32,161 nt of DNA from Pseudomonas borbori (GTDB taxonomy: Bacteria; Pseudomonadota; Gammaproteobacteria; Pseudomonadales; Pseudomonadaceae): NCBI RefSeq assembly GCF_900115555.1, contig NZ_FOWX01000001.1, positions 1 through 32,161 of the forward strand, read 5' to 3'. Position numbers and translations under genes: made by a program. Positions within the stretch are counted from its first letter, which is position 1. Each line of letters starts with the position of its first letter. The notes below the pieces were generated by a model. The model saw only the letters and a list, made by a program, of their open reading frames with translations. It did not search any database and was not told the DNA's origin. Of the stretch, positions 6,917 through 16,090 are shown piece by piece.

Positions 6917-6947
6917 GGTGCGCGGGGCCGCCTAGGCCGTGCGCACC
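6917..6947. repeat. Short palindromic repeat, copy 4 (extended loop)
   Basis: GGTGCGC (6917-6923) and GCGCACC (6941-6947), preceded by GTAG, are separated by a GC-rich 17-bp loop rather than 3 bp. This variant has an insertion between the arms. Confidence 0.6.
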
Positions 6948-7031
6948 AAGGCCGCAAACACAAGCAATGGACCGCCGCCGGCCAAGTTCCAAACGCCGGC
7001 CATCGTTAACGGACTAACACGGATCGACTCT

Positions 7032-8504
7032 ATGGATTACCCCGATATCCTCCACCACGGCGCCAAAGACGGCGTCACCGGCTCCTGCCATCAACTGCAG
7101 ATGGACGCCGAGCACAGCCTCCTGATCGACTGCGGCCTGTTCCAGGGCGCGGAAACCTCGGCCGAAGGCAAGTCCGCTGCCGATCGCATGGCCATCGAGT
7201 TCCCCCTGGATACGATCAAGGCCCTGGTCGCCACCCACGTGCATATCGATCACGTCGGACGTATCCCCTATCTGTTGGCCGCCGGTTTCAAGGGACCGAT
7301 TCTCTGCAGCGAACCCTCCGCCAAGCTACTGCCCATCGTGCTTGAAGATGCCTTCAAGCTCGGCTTCAGCCGCGATCATAAGCAGGTCGAGCGCTACATC
7401 AAGTTGATCGAGCAGCGCATCATCGCCTTGCCCTACAAAACCTGGTTCACCCTGCACGAAACCGAAAGCCTGATCTGTCGCATCCGCCTGCAACGTGCCG
7501 GGCATATCCTCGGCTCGGCCTATGTGGAAATCGATCTGCACTATCCCCAATCAGGCGAGAAAAAACGCATCGTCTTCTCCGGCGACCTGGGTGCACCCTA
7601 TGCGCCGCTGTTGCCGGCGCCCAAACCACCGTACCGCGCCGACATCCTGGTGATCGAGAGCACCTACGGCGACCGCCTGCACGAAGACCGCCGCACCCGC
7701 CGCAAGCGCCTGGAAAGCGTCATCGAACAAGCCCTGGCCAACAACGGCACCGTGCTGATCCCCGCCTTCAGCATCGGCCGCACCCAGGAATTGCTCTACG
7801 AGCTGGAAGACATCATCCGTAGCAAGTTCAATACCGGTGGAAAAGGGCGGGGCAACAGCCAAGATAATGCAGAGCCGGGCATCGACTGGCCCACCCTCCC
7901 AATCATCCTCGACTCCCCCCTGGCCAGCCGCTTCACCCGGGTCTACCGTGAACTGAAACCCTTCTGGGACAACGAAGCGCTGAAGCGCCTCAAGCAAGGC
8001 CGTAACCCGCTGGGCTTCGAGCAGTTGCTAACCGTCGACAGCCACCAGGCCCATCTGGCCATGGTGCGCCATCTGACGACAACCGCTCGTCCGGCCATCG
8101 TCATCGCCGGGAACGGTATGTGCAGCAGCGGTCGAATCGTCAATTATCTGAAAGCCATGCTGCATGATCCCCGGCATGACGTGCTCTTCATCAGTTACCA
8201 GGCGCAAGGCACACCCGGCAGGGCCATCCAGATGTATGGTGAGCGCGGTGGTTACGTCGATTTAGACGGGGAGCGCTACAAGATTAGCGCCAAAATCAAT
8301 ACCATAGGCGGCTACTCGGCCCATGCCGATCAGAAAGGCCTGCTGGGTTTCGTCACACGCATGCGCGACTGGCCCAGCCAGGTGCGCATCGTCCATGGTG
8401 AAACCGGCGCCAAGCATGAACTCGGCAAGCGCCTCAAGGCGCTGTACAAACAGACCCAGCGCAACCTGGAGCTATTAATCCCCAGCGGCACCAACGATGC
8501 CTGA
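7032..8504 (+). CDS. MBL-fold/beta-CASP hydrolase of the CPSF/RNase family
   Basis: 490 residues. The metallo-beta-lactamase signature HXHXDH is present as H69-V-H-I-D-H74 in THVHIDHVGR, with LIDCGLFQG and FSGDLGAPYAP matching other metal-binding strands. The beta-CASP insertion (VLIPAFSIGRTQELLYEL, residues ~236-253, and GNGMCSSGRIVNYL) and the C-terminal GGYSAHADQ and VHGE segments place it with CPSF73-like RNA-processing hydrolases. Bacterial members are often annotated as mRNA 3'-end processing factors or RNA exonucleases; the substrate is unknown. ATG 7032 matches the usual family start (MDYP-I-HHGA); an upstream GTG at 6939 lies inside a palindromic repeat and is unlikely. It follows the HEPN/MNT pair by ~130 bp and precedes rfaH by ~340 bp. 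No functional link is shown. Confidence 0.87.
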   Translation: MDYPDILHHGAKDGVTGSCHQLQMDAEHSLLIDCGLFQGAETSAEGKSAADRMAIEFPLDTIKALVATHVHIDHVGRIPYLLAAGFKGPILCSEPSAKLLPIVLEDAFKLGFSRDHKQVERYIKLIEQRIIALPYKTWFTLHETESLICRIRLQRAGHILGSAYVEIDLHYPQSGEKKRIVFSGDLGAPYAPLLPAPKPPYRADILVIESTYGDRLHEDRRTRRKRLESVIEQALANNGTVLIPAFSIGRTQELLYELEDIIRSKFNTGGKGRGNSQDNAEPGIDWPTLPIILDSPLASRFTRVYRELKPFWDNEALKRLKQGRNPLGFEQLLTVDSHQAHLAMVRHLTTTARPAIVIAGNGMCSSGRIVNYLKAMLHDPRHDVLFISYQAQGTPGRAIQMYGERGGYVDLDGERYKISAKINTIGGYSAHADQKGLLGFVTRMRDWPSQVRIVHGETGAKHELGKRLKALYKQTQRNLELLIPSGTNDA

Positions 8505-8843
8505 CTACCGTGGGAGCAGCCGGGCGGCGTTCCGCTTTAGCCGCGAGTGCTTTGCACTTAACAACAGCTTCTCAGTTGGAACGGAACGTCGTCAGATTGC
8601 ACCTGCAGGAGGTTACGTTGCAAAACCCTCTCACCATGAGGGTCGAATGAATACCAACAGGCCGCCACAAACCCGGCACCTGGCAACACATATAAATGTG
8701 GCCTCAGCGCCAAAAAATCCTTCCTATCCATCCCAACGGCTGGCTAGGTTGAAACGAATCATGCAACTGGCTCAACCAAGCCAGCTGCGAACAGGAGTGA
8801 ACTGTCGGTCTGCAGATGCTGCACCGATTCGCTTGTTACCCAT
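8505..8843 (+). other. Intergenic region between the MBL hydrolase and rfaH
   Basis: This 339-bp gap begins with a degenerate piece of the large REP family in the inverted orientation (about 8509-8553: GTGGGAG, CCGGGCGGCGTTCCG, GCGAGTGCTTT). A small hairpin, CCCTC...GAGGG, lies near 8626-8643. A frame open from 8497 to 8847 lacks any recognisable domain and starts inside the preceding gene, so I leave it out. The rfaH promoter should be here but was not identified. Confidence 0.45.
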
Positions 8844-9365
8844 ATGAATGTAAGCGCTACGAATACAGCCTGCATTGCAGACAAAGCCCCGGCCTGGTAC
8901 CTCGTGTACTGCAAGCCCCGCCAGGATGAGCGTGCAGAAGAGAACCTGCAGCGCCAGGGCTATACCTGCTTTCGGCCGCAGCACAGCTGCGAGCGGATAG
9001 TGCGTGGCCGCCGGCAAGTCATCGCCGAATCGTTGTTCCCCGGCTATCTGTTCATTCAGCTGACTGCCGATGCCAACTGGGCACCCCTGCGCTCGACTCG
9101 CGGGGTCAACCGCATCGTGGGTTTTGGCGGTATGCCGCTACAGCTCGATAACAGCCTGATTGCGCACCTGCAACAACGCACGGCCGCACCCGTTACACCG
9201 GCCCTCGAAGCAGGGGATAGCGTGCGTATTACCGAAGGTGGCTTTGCTGATTTGGATGCCATCTTCGTGGCCATGGACGGCGAGCAGCGAGTGATACTGC
9301 TGCTCAATATGCTCAACCGCCAGCACCAGATCAGCATGCCGCTGGTGAGCATCGTCAAGAACTGA
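8844..9365 (+). CDS. rfaH: RfaH, specialised NusG-family transcription antiterminator
   Basis: 173 residues. The N-terminal NusG-like (NGN) domain begins with APAWYLVYCKPRQDERAEENL and continues through ESLFPGYLFIQL. A C-terminal KOW-type segment starts around AGDSVRITEGGFADLDAIF and ends MPLVSIVKN. RfaH binds RNA polymerase paused at ops elements, blocks pausing and Rho termination, and recruits ribosomes to operons for LPS, capsule and other surface products. Only one general NusG is expected per genome, and this copy sits just upstream of an ops element at 9464-9475 that opens a polysaccharide operon, so RfaH rather than NusG is the better call. ATG 8844 is the first plausible start. A hairpin follows the stop codon. 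Confidence 0.9.
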   Translation: MNVSATNTACIADKAPAWYLVYCKPRQDERAEENLQRQGYTCFRPQHSCERIVRGRRQVIAESLFPGYLFIQLTADANWAPLRSTRGVNRIVGFGGMPLQLDNSLIAHLQQRTAAPVTPALEAGDSVRITEGGFADLDAIFVAMDGEQRVILLLNMLNRQHQISMPLVSIVKN

Positions 9366-9369
9366 ATCA

Positions 9370-9389
9370 GTCTCGGCACGGGCCGAGAC
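9370..9389 (+). terminator. Hairpin immediately after rfaH, possible weak terminator
   Basis: A perfect 8-bp stem, GTCTCGGC (9370-9377) with GCCGAGAC (9382-9389), has loop ACGG and lies five bases after the rfaH stop. There is no T-tract, so it is not a canonical intrinsic terminator. It may be a pause or RNA-stability element between rfaH and the ops leader. Confidence 0.45.
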
Positions 9390-9449
9390 CAAGGCTACAC
9401 CCTGGCAACGCCAGTAAAATTTGATGTTTGTGACGTTCTCAGGAAACCA

Positions 9450-9475
9450 ACGGTAAATCCTGGGGCGGTAGCGTT
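9450..9475 (+). promoter_or_regulatory. ops element (JUMPstart core) for RfaH
   Basis: GGCGGTAGCGTT at 9464-9475 matches the established ops consensus (GGCGGTAGCGTn), where RNA polymerase pauses and recruits RfaH. The bases just before it (CGGTAAATCCTGG) resemble the 5' half of JUMPstart leaders. It lies between rfaH and the first gene of the polysaccharide operon, about 150 bp before that gene's start, the usual position in a transcribed leader. Confidence 0.88.
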
Positions 9476-9628
9476 CCTGAGGTTGCTTGCTGGTGGCTTT
9501 CCGTTCAGCGAATCGGTGTCTACCGCGGACGGTTAAGACGAGCAAAGTCACAGTCGCTCCACCCAACAAATCGCACCATCCACATTTTATCTGCGCCCTA
9601 TCGGCGCTTGCATTGCAATGGAGTTGTC

Positions 9629-11176
9629 GTGAATTCAAATGTGAAAATCCCCAGCGAGGCTGTTCACCACAGCAGTGGTGAAATCGATCTGGGCGAGTTG
9701 ATGATGCGCATCTGGGCTGCGCGAACCCGGGTTGTGATTTCACTGCTAGTGATAATTGCGCTTTATTGCAGCTATATCGCAGCCAGCTATTTCACCAGTG
9801 CGAAAACTGTGCGCTACAGTGGCGTATTCGATCTCAATTTTGAAGGCTTGAGTAGGGGAACATTCCCCAACGGCTCGCCCTTTCTGATGAGCGATATTAT
9901 CAACCCCACGGTACTCAATCGTGTTTTCCTGGGAAACCAACTGAAAGAGCAGGGCTTAAAACTCGATGACTTCCGTCGTGGCGTCAATATCCAGCCTTAT
10001 GCGCCAGACTACGCGCTGATTCGCAGTAAGTACGAGGCGCGTCTGGCCGATAAAAAGCTTAGCACTGCAGAAATTGCCGATCTGCAAGTAAACATGGCTA
10101 TGGAACTCAAAGCCGCACGTAGCGGCAGCGTGAGCATCAGCCTGCAGTTGCCGGAAAAGCACAGCCTGCCGGAGGTTGTGGCCAACAAAGTGTTGTTGGA
10201 CATTGCTCAGGTCTGGGCCAACCGTGCCATCAATGAGCAAGGCGTACTCAAGCCAAGCATTCCAGTATATTCGGAGCGTATTTTCAATAAAGAACGCTTC
10301 GAGAATCTCGACTACCTACTGGGTATAGACCTGCTGCTCAACAGTATCAAGTTGGTACGCGGCAATATTCAAACCCTGAAGAACGAGCCGAATGCCACCA
10401 CCTTGATCGATGATCAAAGTGGTTTCACCCTGGCCGATCTCGACAAGGCTATTGAAGATGTGGCCCAGTATGACATCCGTCAGATCATCGACCCCATCAA
10501 AGAACTAGGCATCTCGCGTAACTCCCAGGTAGTCAAGCTTTACTATTCGCGTCGCCTGGGCGACCTGCAGCAAGAAGAAAATATGTGGCAGTTGCGCGCT
10601 CAAGCCATACGCAATGCGTTAGACAGTTACAGTAAGGATGCCAGCAACGTATCAACAAACACCACCGCGAGCGGCGCGCAGAACAACATGGCACCGCAGC
10701 TGGGCGATGCTTTTCTTGATCGCCTGTTGGAGGTTTCCCGTCAAGGCAGCGATCTTGAATTTCGCCAAAAATTGACCCAGGAAGTATTGGGCCATGAATA
10801 CAAGGCCATTGACATCCAGCAACAGGTTGTCGACATTCAGCGTATTCTTGACACGCTGAGCGGAGAAGAAAAGCAGACAGGCGAATTACGTGACGCTTAT
10901 ATAAAAGTCGTTAATGAACAACTTCCTGTTGTACTGGATAACCTGCGTGAGTACACCCGTATTATGGTGCGCATGTATGAAAAACAGGGCAAGCAGGCCG
11001 CAGGTAATATCAGTCAACTGATTGATCCTCAGGGTGGTTCGTTCAACGTAGCCAAAGGCGGTTTGGTCAGTTCTCGGGACCTGAAAATCTTCGCAGCGCT
11101 GCTGGTTCTGACTATATTCTCCAGCCTGTTCTACAGTTTGCTGATGGATATGGTCCGTCAGCACAAACGTAACTAA
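9629..11176 (+). CDS. Large Wzz-family chain-length regulator, first gene of the main operon
   Basis: 515 residues, much longer than classic Wzz. The N-terminus SSGEIDLGELMMRIWAARTR matches the cytoplasmic EIDL block of the other two Wzz proteins, followed by a membrane helix at about 34-54. A long periplasmic region with extended helices (for example around AIEDVAQYDIRQIIDPIKEL and DIQQQVVDIQRIL) precedes a last membrane helix (LKIFAALLVLTIFSSLFYSLL) about 25 residues from the end. GTG 9629 is chosen because ATGGAG (9618-9623) sits five bases upstream; TTG 9608 lacks such a site. Sequence similarity to the two Wzz2-like proteins is limited to the ends, so it is a separate subfamily. It occupies the position wzz holds in P. 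aeruginosa wbp clusters and is the first gene downstream of ops. Confidence 0.8.
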   Translation: MNSNVKIPSEAVHHSSGEIDLGELMMRIWAARTRVVISLLVIIALYCSYIAASYFTSAKTVRYSGVFDLNFEGLSRGTFPNGSPFLMSDIINPTVLNRVFLGNQLKEQGLKLDDFRRGVNIQPYAPDYALIRSKYEARLADKKLSTAEIADLQVNMAMELKAARSGSVSISLQLPEKHSLPEVVANKVLLDIAQVWANRAINEQGVLKPSIPVYSERIFNKERFENLDYLLGIDLLLNSIKLVRGNIQTLKNEPNATTLIDDQSGFTLADLDKAIEDVAQYDIRQIIDPIKELGISRNSQVVKLYYSRRLGDLQQEENMWQLRAQAIRNALDSYSKDASNVSTNTTASGAQNNMAPQLGDAFLDRLLEVSRQGSDLEFRQKLTQEVLGHEYKAIDIQQQVVDIQRILDTLSGEEKQTGELRDAYIKVVNEQLPVVLDNLREYTRIMVRMYEKQGKQAAGNISQLIDPQGGSFNVAKGGLVSSRDLKIFAALLVLTIFSSLFYSLLMDMVRQHKRN

Positions 11177-11206
11177 GTTGTAATAAACATTAAAAGGAAT
11201 AACGGT

Positions 11207-11656
11207 ATGTGGAAGCAAATGGTCGCAAGCGGACTAAGTCTAATGATATTGGCCGGGTGTGATAGCGCTGACAAAACAGATGTTAAAAATTCAGGTGTAG
11301 TTGCTCAGGGGCAGCAGGCTCAGCAAAAAAATAGTGAAACGGCAATTTATTTGCCAGGTGGTGCTGGTATTGATTTTGGGCGAAAATCAGTAAATGATAA
11401 AGTAACAAAAGATGATGTAAGTAAAATTAGAATTATTCAATACGAGTTTGATGAGGCGTACGATGTGGTTGATAAGTCAGTAGCCTCAGTTCTTTTGCCG
11501 GAAAAATATCTTAGAAAAGAGAATCCCTTGGGTAAGCTTAAATTGAGTGCTACCTATAGAAAGGCTGGGGCTGGGCCGGTACTGGCAAGATATAGTGAAG
11601 TAATTCAAGAGGGTTTTAGTAAAAAAACGGTTCTTATTCTGTCTTGGCGATTCTAA
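11207..11656 (+). CDS. Small predicted lipoprotein of unknown function
   Basis: 149 residues. The N-terminus MWKQMVASGLSLMILAGCDS has a lipobox (L-A-G-C18), so cleavage and lipidation at Cys18 are expected. Aspartate follows the cysteine (+2), the classical signal for retention in the inner membrane in enterobacteria; the rule is less strict in pseudomonads. The mature part is polar, with a Gln/Lys-rich linker and then a beta-rich-looking domain ending TVLILSWRF. ATG 11207 has a good ribosome-binding site (AAAAGGA). It starts 30 bp after the large Wzz and precedes wbpA by ~110 bp. Its codons are more AT-rich than both neighbours, suggesting separate acquisition. I recognise no family. Position suggests an accessory to Wzz/Wzy assembly, which is inference only. 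Confidence 0.75.
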   Translation: MWKQMVASGLSLMILAGCDSADKTDVKNSGVVAQGQQAQQKNSETAIYLPGGAGIDFGRKSVNDKVTKDDVSKIRIIQYEFDEAYDVVDKSVASVLLPEKYLRKENPLGKLKLSATYRKAGAGPVLARYSEVIQEGFSKKTVLILSWRF

Positions 11657-11767
11657 TATTTTATGTTGCGTCTGATCCACTATTTCACCTAAAAGTGGCG
11701 AAGACAACCCTAAATTTAAGATACGGAACAATCCTTCCGTTTTAGTTCGATACACCGGAGTCCTTAG

Positions 11768-13081
11768 ATGCCTCAGCAGAAACTCGCTAGCGTTAACAAG
11801 TTCAAAACCAGAGAAGCCCTCATCGGCATCGTCGGCCTCGGCTATGTCGGCCTACCCTTGATGTTGCGCTACAACGCAATTGGCTTTCGTGTGCTGGGTA
11901 TAGACATCGATGAAAGCAAGGTTAGCAAGCTCAACGCCGGTCAGAGCTATATCGAGCATATCCCCGCCGATAAAATTGCTGCTGCCAGTCAAAGTGGCTT
12001 CGAGGCTACTACCGATTTCCGTCGTGTCAGCGAGTGCGATGCTCTGATTCTCTGCGTGCCGACGCCGCTGAACAAATACCGCGAGCCGGATATGAGCTTC
12101 GTGATCGACACCACGGACGCACTCAAACCGTATCTGCGTGCCGGCCAGGTCGTTTCGCTGGAAAGCACCACCTACCCGGGCACCACCGAAGAAGAGTTGC
12201 TGCCGCGCGTGCAGGAAGGTGGCTTGGTGGTCGGCGAGTCGATCTTCCTGGTTTATTCTCCCGAGCGCGAAGATCCGGGTAACCCAAATTTCGAAACCCG
12301 TACGATTCCGAAAGTCATTGGCGGCCATACTCCGGCCTGTCTGGAAGTCGGTATTGCTCTGTACGAGCAGGCAATCGACCAGGTTGTCTCGGTCAGCTCA
12401 ACCAAAGCGGCGGAAATGACCAAACTACTGGAAAACATCCACCGTGCCGTCAACATCGGTCTGGTCAACGAGATGAAGATCGTTGCTGACCGTATGGGTA
12501 TCGATATTTTTGAAGTGGTCGACGCTGCCGCGACCAAGCCGTTCGGTTTCACTGCCTACTACCCTGGCCCTGGCCTGGGTGGCCACTGTATTCCCATCGA
12601 TCCCTTCTACCTGACGTGGAAAGCCCGCGAATATGGCCTGCACACGCGTTTCATCGAGCTGTCCGGTGAAGTCAACCAAGCCATGCCCGAATACGTGCTG
12701 AGCAAGTTGATGGATGGCCTGAATGATAGCGGCAAGGCTCTGAAAGGCAGCAAAGTGCTCGTGCTTGGTATTGCCTACAAGAAGAACGTCGACGACATGC
12801 GCGAATCGCCCTCCGTGGAAATCATGGAGCTGATCGAGGCCAAGGGTGGCATCGTTGCCTACAGCGATCCACACGTTCCGGTCTTCCCCAAAATGCGTGA
12901 GCACCATTTCGAGCTGAGCAGCGAAGCTCTGACTGCCGACAACCTTGCCAGCTTTGACGCTGTGGTCTTGGCCACCGATCACGATAAGTTCGACTACGAA
13001 CTGATCAAGCAACACGCCAAGCTGATCGTTGATAGCCGTGGCAAATACCGCGCTCCGGCTCCGCACATTATCAAAGCCTGA
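11768..13081 (+). CDS. wbpA: UDP-N-acetyl-D-glucosamine 6-dehydrogenase WbpA
   Basis: 437 residues. It oxidises UDP-GlcNAc with NAD to UDP-GlcNAcA, the first step towards 2,3-diacetamido-uronic acids. A Rossmann [11 protein letters not shown] motif lies at residues 20-30, the catalytic cysteine is C274 in [12 protein letters not shown], and the C-terminal UDP-binding domain includes [16 protein letters not shown]. Length and motifs match WbpA of P. aeruginosa. ATG 11768 has GGAG ten bases upstream. It opens the conserved, GC-rich wbpA-wbpB-wbpD-wbpE block, whose gene order matches pathway logic. Confidence 0.95.
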   Translation: MPQQKLASVNKFKTREALIGIVGLGYVGLPLMLRYNAIGFRVLGIDIDESKVSKLNAGQSYIEHIPADKIAAASQSGFEATTDFRRVSECDALILCVPTPLNKYREPDMSFVIDTTDALKPYLRAGQVVSLESTTYPGTTEEELLPRVQEGGLVVGESIFLVYSPEREDPGNPNFETRTIPKVIGGHTPACLEVGIALYEQAIDQVVSVSSTKAAEMTKLLENIHRAVNIGLVNEMKIVADRMGIDIFEVVDAAATKPFGFTAYYPGPGLGGHCIPIDPFYLTWKAREYGLHTRFIELSGEVNQAMPEYVLSKLMDGLNDSGKALKGSKVLVLGIAYKKNVDDMRESPSVEIMELIEAKGGIVAYSDPHVPVFPKMREHHFELSSEALTADNLASFDAVVLATDHDKFDYELIKQHAKLIVDSRGKYRAPAPHIIKA

Positions 13082-13098
13082 TCACGGACCTCCAATAA

Positions 13099-14106
<1,008 letters not shown>

Positions 14107-14117
14107 CGACCATAGGG

Positions 14118-14131
14118 GCCAGCTTGCTGGC
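14118..14131. repeat. Short REP-like palindrome between wbpB and wbpD
   Basis: GCCAGC TT GCTGGC is a perfect 6-2-6 palindrome preceded by GGG, of the type common in pseudomonad REP sequences. It sits in the 55-bp gap after wbpB and could form a stabilising mRNA hairpin within the operon. Confidence 0.6.
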
Positions 14132-14161
14132 GAACAGTGCATTGAGCAACAGGACTCCATC

Positions 14162-14743
14162 GTGACTCACTACCAACACCCCAGCGCCATCGTTGATGAT
14201 GGCGCCCAGATCGGCGAAGGCTCGCGTGTTTGGCACTTTGTCCACGTCTGTGGCGGCGCCCGCATCGGCAAGGTCGTGTCCCTTGGGCAGAATGTCTTCG
14301 TCGGCAACAAGGTCGTGATCGGTGACAACTGCAAGGTGCAGAACAATGTCTCCGTCTATGACAACGTTACTCTTGAAGAGGGCGTGTTCTGCGGCCCGAG
14401 CATGGTATTCACCAACGTCTACAATCCGCGATCACTGGTCGAACGCAAGGATCAGTACCGCGACACCTTGGTAAAGAACGGTGCCACCCTCGGTGCCAAC
14501 TGCACCATTGTCTGCGGTGTGACCATTGGCGAGTTCGCCTTCGTCGGGGCTGGTGCGGTAGTCAACAAAGACGTGCCAGCCTATGCCCTGATGGTGGGTG
14601 TACCTGCTCGACAGATTGGGTGGATGAGCGAATTCGGCGAGCAACTGGCCCTGCCAGTGGCCGGCGAAGGTGAGGTTGTCTGCCAACACACCAAGGCACG
14701 CTATGTTTTGAGCGGTAATACCCTAAGCAAAGTGGATGCGTAA
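14162..14743 (+). CDS. wbpD: UDP-GlcNAc3NA N-acetyltransferase WbpD
   Basis: 193 residues. This trimeric left-handed beta-helix acetyltransferase acetylates the 3-amino group of UDP-2-acetamido-3-amino-2,3-dideoxy-glucuronate, giving UDP-GlcNAc3NAcA. Hexapeptide repeats run from about residue 8 ([20 protein letters not shown]) to ~130 ([20 protein letters not shown]), followed by VPARQIGW. The asparagine/histidine-rich loop [10 protein letters not shown] is typical of WbpD/PglB-type enzymes. GTG 14162 is the start; the ribosome-binding site AGGA (14151-14154) is at fair distance. It lies between wbpB and wbpE as in P. aeruginosa clusters, except that the extra acyltransferase gene wbpC is missing. 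Confidence 0.94.
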   Translation: MTHYQHPSAIVDDGAQIGEGSRVWHFVHVCGGARIGKVVSLGQNVFVGNKVVIGDNCKVQNNVSVYDNVTLEEGVFCGPSMVFTNVYNPRSLVERKDQYRDTLVKNGATLGANCTIVCGVTIGEFAFVGAGAVVNKDVPAYALMVGVPARQIGWMSEFGEQLALPVAGEGEVVCQHTKARYVLSGNTLSKVDA

Positions 14744-14746
14744 TAC

Positions 14747-15841
14747 ATGATCGAATTCATCGACCTGAAAACTCAGCAAGCCCGCATCAAGGATAAAATC
14801 GACGCAGGTATTCAACGCGTCCTCGCCCATGGCCAGTACATTCTTGGTCCAGAAGTCACTGAATTGGAAGAAAAGCTTGCCGCCTTTACCGGCGCCAAAT
14901 ATTGCATCACTTGCGCCAATGGAACCGACGCCCTGCAGATTGCCCAGATGGCGCTGGGAATTGGCCCTGGCGATGAGGTCATCACCCCTGGCTTTACCTA
15001 TATAGCTACCGCTGAAACAGTGGCGCTGCTTGGTGCCAAGCCGGTCTACGTGGATATTGATCCGCGTACTTACAACCTTGATCCGAATTTACTTGAAGCG
15101 GCAATCACACCGCGTACCAAGGCGATTATCCCTGTATCGCTGTATGGCCAGTGTGCCGATATGGATGCGATCAACGCTATTGCCGCCAAGTACGGCATTC
15201 CAGTGATTGAGGATGCCGCGCAGAGTTTCGGTGCCACCTACAAGGGCAAGCGCTCGTGCAACCTGACAACCATTGCCTGCACCAGTTTCTTCCCCAGCAA
15301 GCCTCTGGGTTGCTATGGCGATGGCGGGGCGATTTTCACCAATGACGGCGAACTGGCAAAAATTCTGCGTCAGATCGCTCGGCATGGTCAAGACCGCCGC
15401 TATCACCATATTCGGGTTGGTGTGAATAGTCGACTGGATACCCTGCAAGCTGCCATTCTACTTCCAAAGTTGGAAATCTTCGAAGAGGAAGTTCAACTAC
15501 GCCAACAGGTTGCCAATATCTACGAGCGCTTGCTGAGCGAAGTAGGAATTAATACAACGCCCTATATCGAATCTCACAACACTAGCGTCTATGCTCAATA
15601 CACCGTTCGCGTAAGTGATCGTGCCGCAACGCAAGATAAACTCAAAGAGGCCGGTATTCCGACAGCAGTGCATTACCCCATTCCACTAAATAAACAACCA
15701 GCAGTGGCAAATGGAGAAATAGAATTATTTGTCGGCGATCAAGTGGCTGGTCAGGTTATGAGCTTGCCTATGCATCCTTATTTGAGTGAGCAGCAAATAG
15801 CGTGTGTAGTTAATAATTTAAATTTTACAAGCCATGTCTGA
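14747..15841 (+). CDS. wbpE: UDP-3-keto-GlcNAcA aminotransferase WbpE
   Basis: This 364-residue PLP-dependent DegT/DnrJ/EryC1/StrS-family aminotransferase uses glutamate to aminate the 3-keto sugar from WbpB. The PLP-binding lysine is K185 in SFFPSKPLGCYGDGG, and the phosphate-binding and ring-stacking segments ANGTDALQ and VIEDAAQSFGA are present. The lysine number agrees with what is known of P. aeruginosa WbpE. The ATG is three bases after the wbpD stop, so translation is probably coupled. Codon usage becomes AT-richer in the last ~60 codons, marking the edge of the variable region. Confidence 0.95.
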   Translation: MIEFIDLKTQQARIKDKIDAGIQRVLAHGQYILGPEVTELEEKLAAFTGAKYCITCANGTDALQIAQMALGIGPGDEVITPGFTYIATAETVALLGAKPVYVDIDPRTYNLDPNLLEAAITPRTKAIIPVSLYGQCADMDAINAIAAKYGIPVIEDAAQSFGATYKGKRSCNLTTIACTSFFPSKPLGCYGDGGAIFTNDGELAKILRQIARHGQDRRYHHIRVGVNSRLDTLQAAILLPKLEIFEEEVQLRQQVANIYERLLSEVGINTTPYIESHNTSVYAQYTVRVSDRAATQDKLKEAGIPTAVHYPIPLNKQPAVANGEIELFVGDQVAGQVMSLPMHPYLSEQQIACVVNNLNFTSHV

Positions 15842-16090
15842 GCTTTCTATACTAAGAGGGTGCTGTCTTTGGTGTGATTTATGATTTCAAGTTGCCTGTT
15901 TTCCAAAAGAACGAAGCAAACACAAGATATGGTTTATCTGTTTCTCATCTTTATATGATGACCTGATTTAAAGTATCGGGTGTGATGTTGATATGGTCAT
16001 GATTAAACTGTGTCATTAGTGGCTTGATTGTTTAGAGTTGCTTCGTGCGTAAAATATACTATTCCGTCGCCAAGGTTCAGAGCTTTAGTG

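Noticed and set aside
7551..7997. Minus-strand open frame inside the MBL hydrolase gene
   Set aside because: It is a shadow frame of a GC-rich gene whose sense product has clear MBL motifs.
8497..8847. Open frame of 116 codons between the MBL gene and rfaH
   Set aside because: It begins within the preceding gene, covers a degenerate REP fragment and has no recognisable protein features.
11677..11698. Imperfect hairpin CCACT...AGTGG before wbpA, considered as terminator
   Set aside because: The stem has internal mismatches and no T-tract follows. The operon is expected to continue into wbpA.
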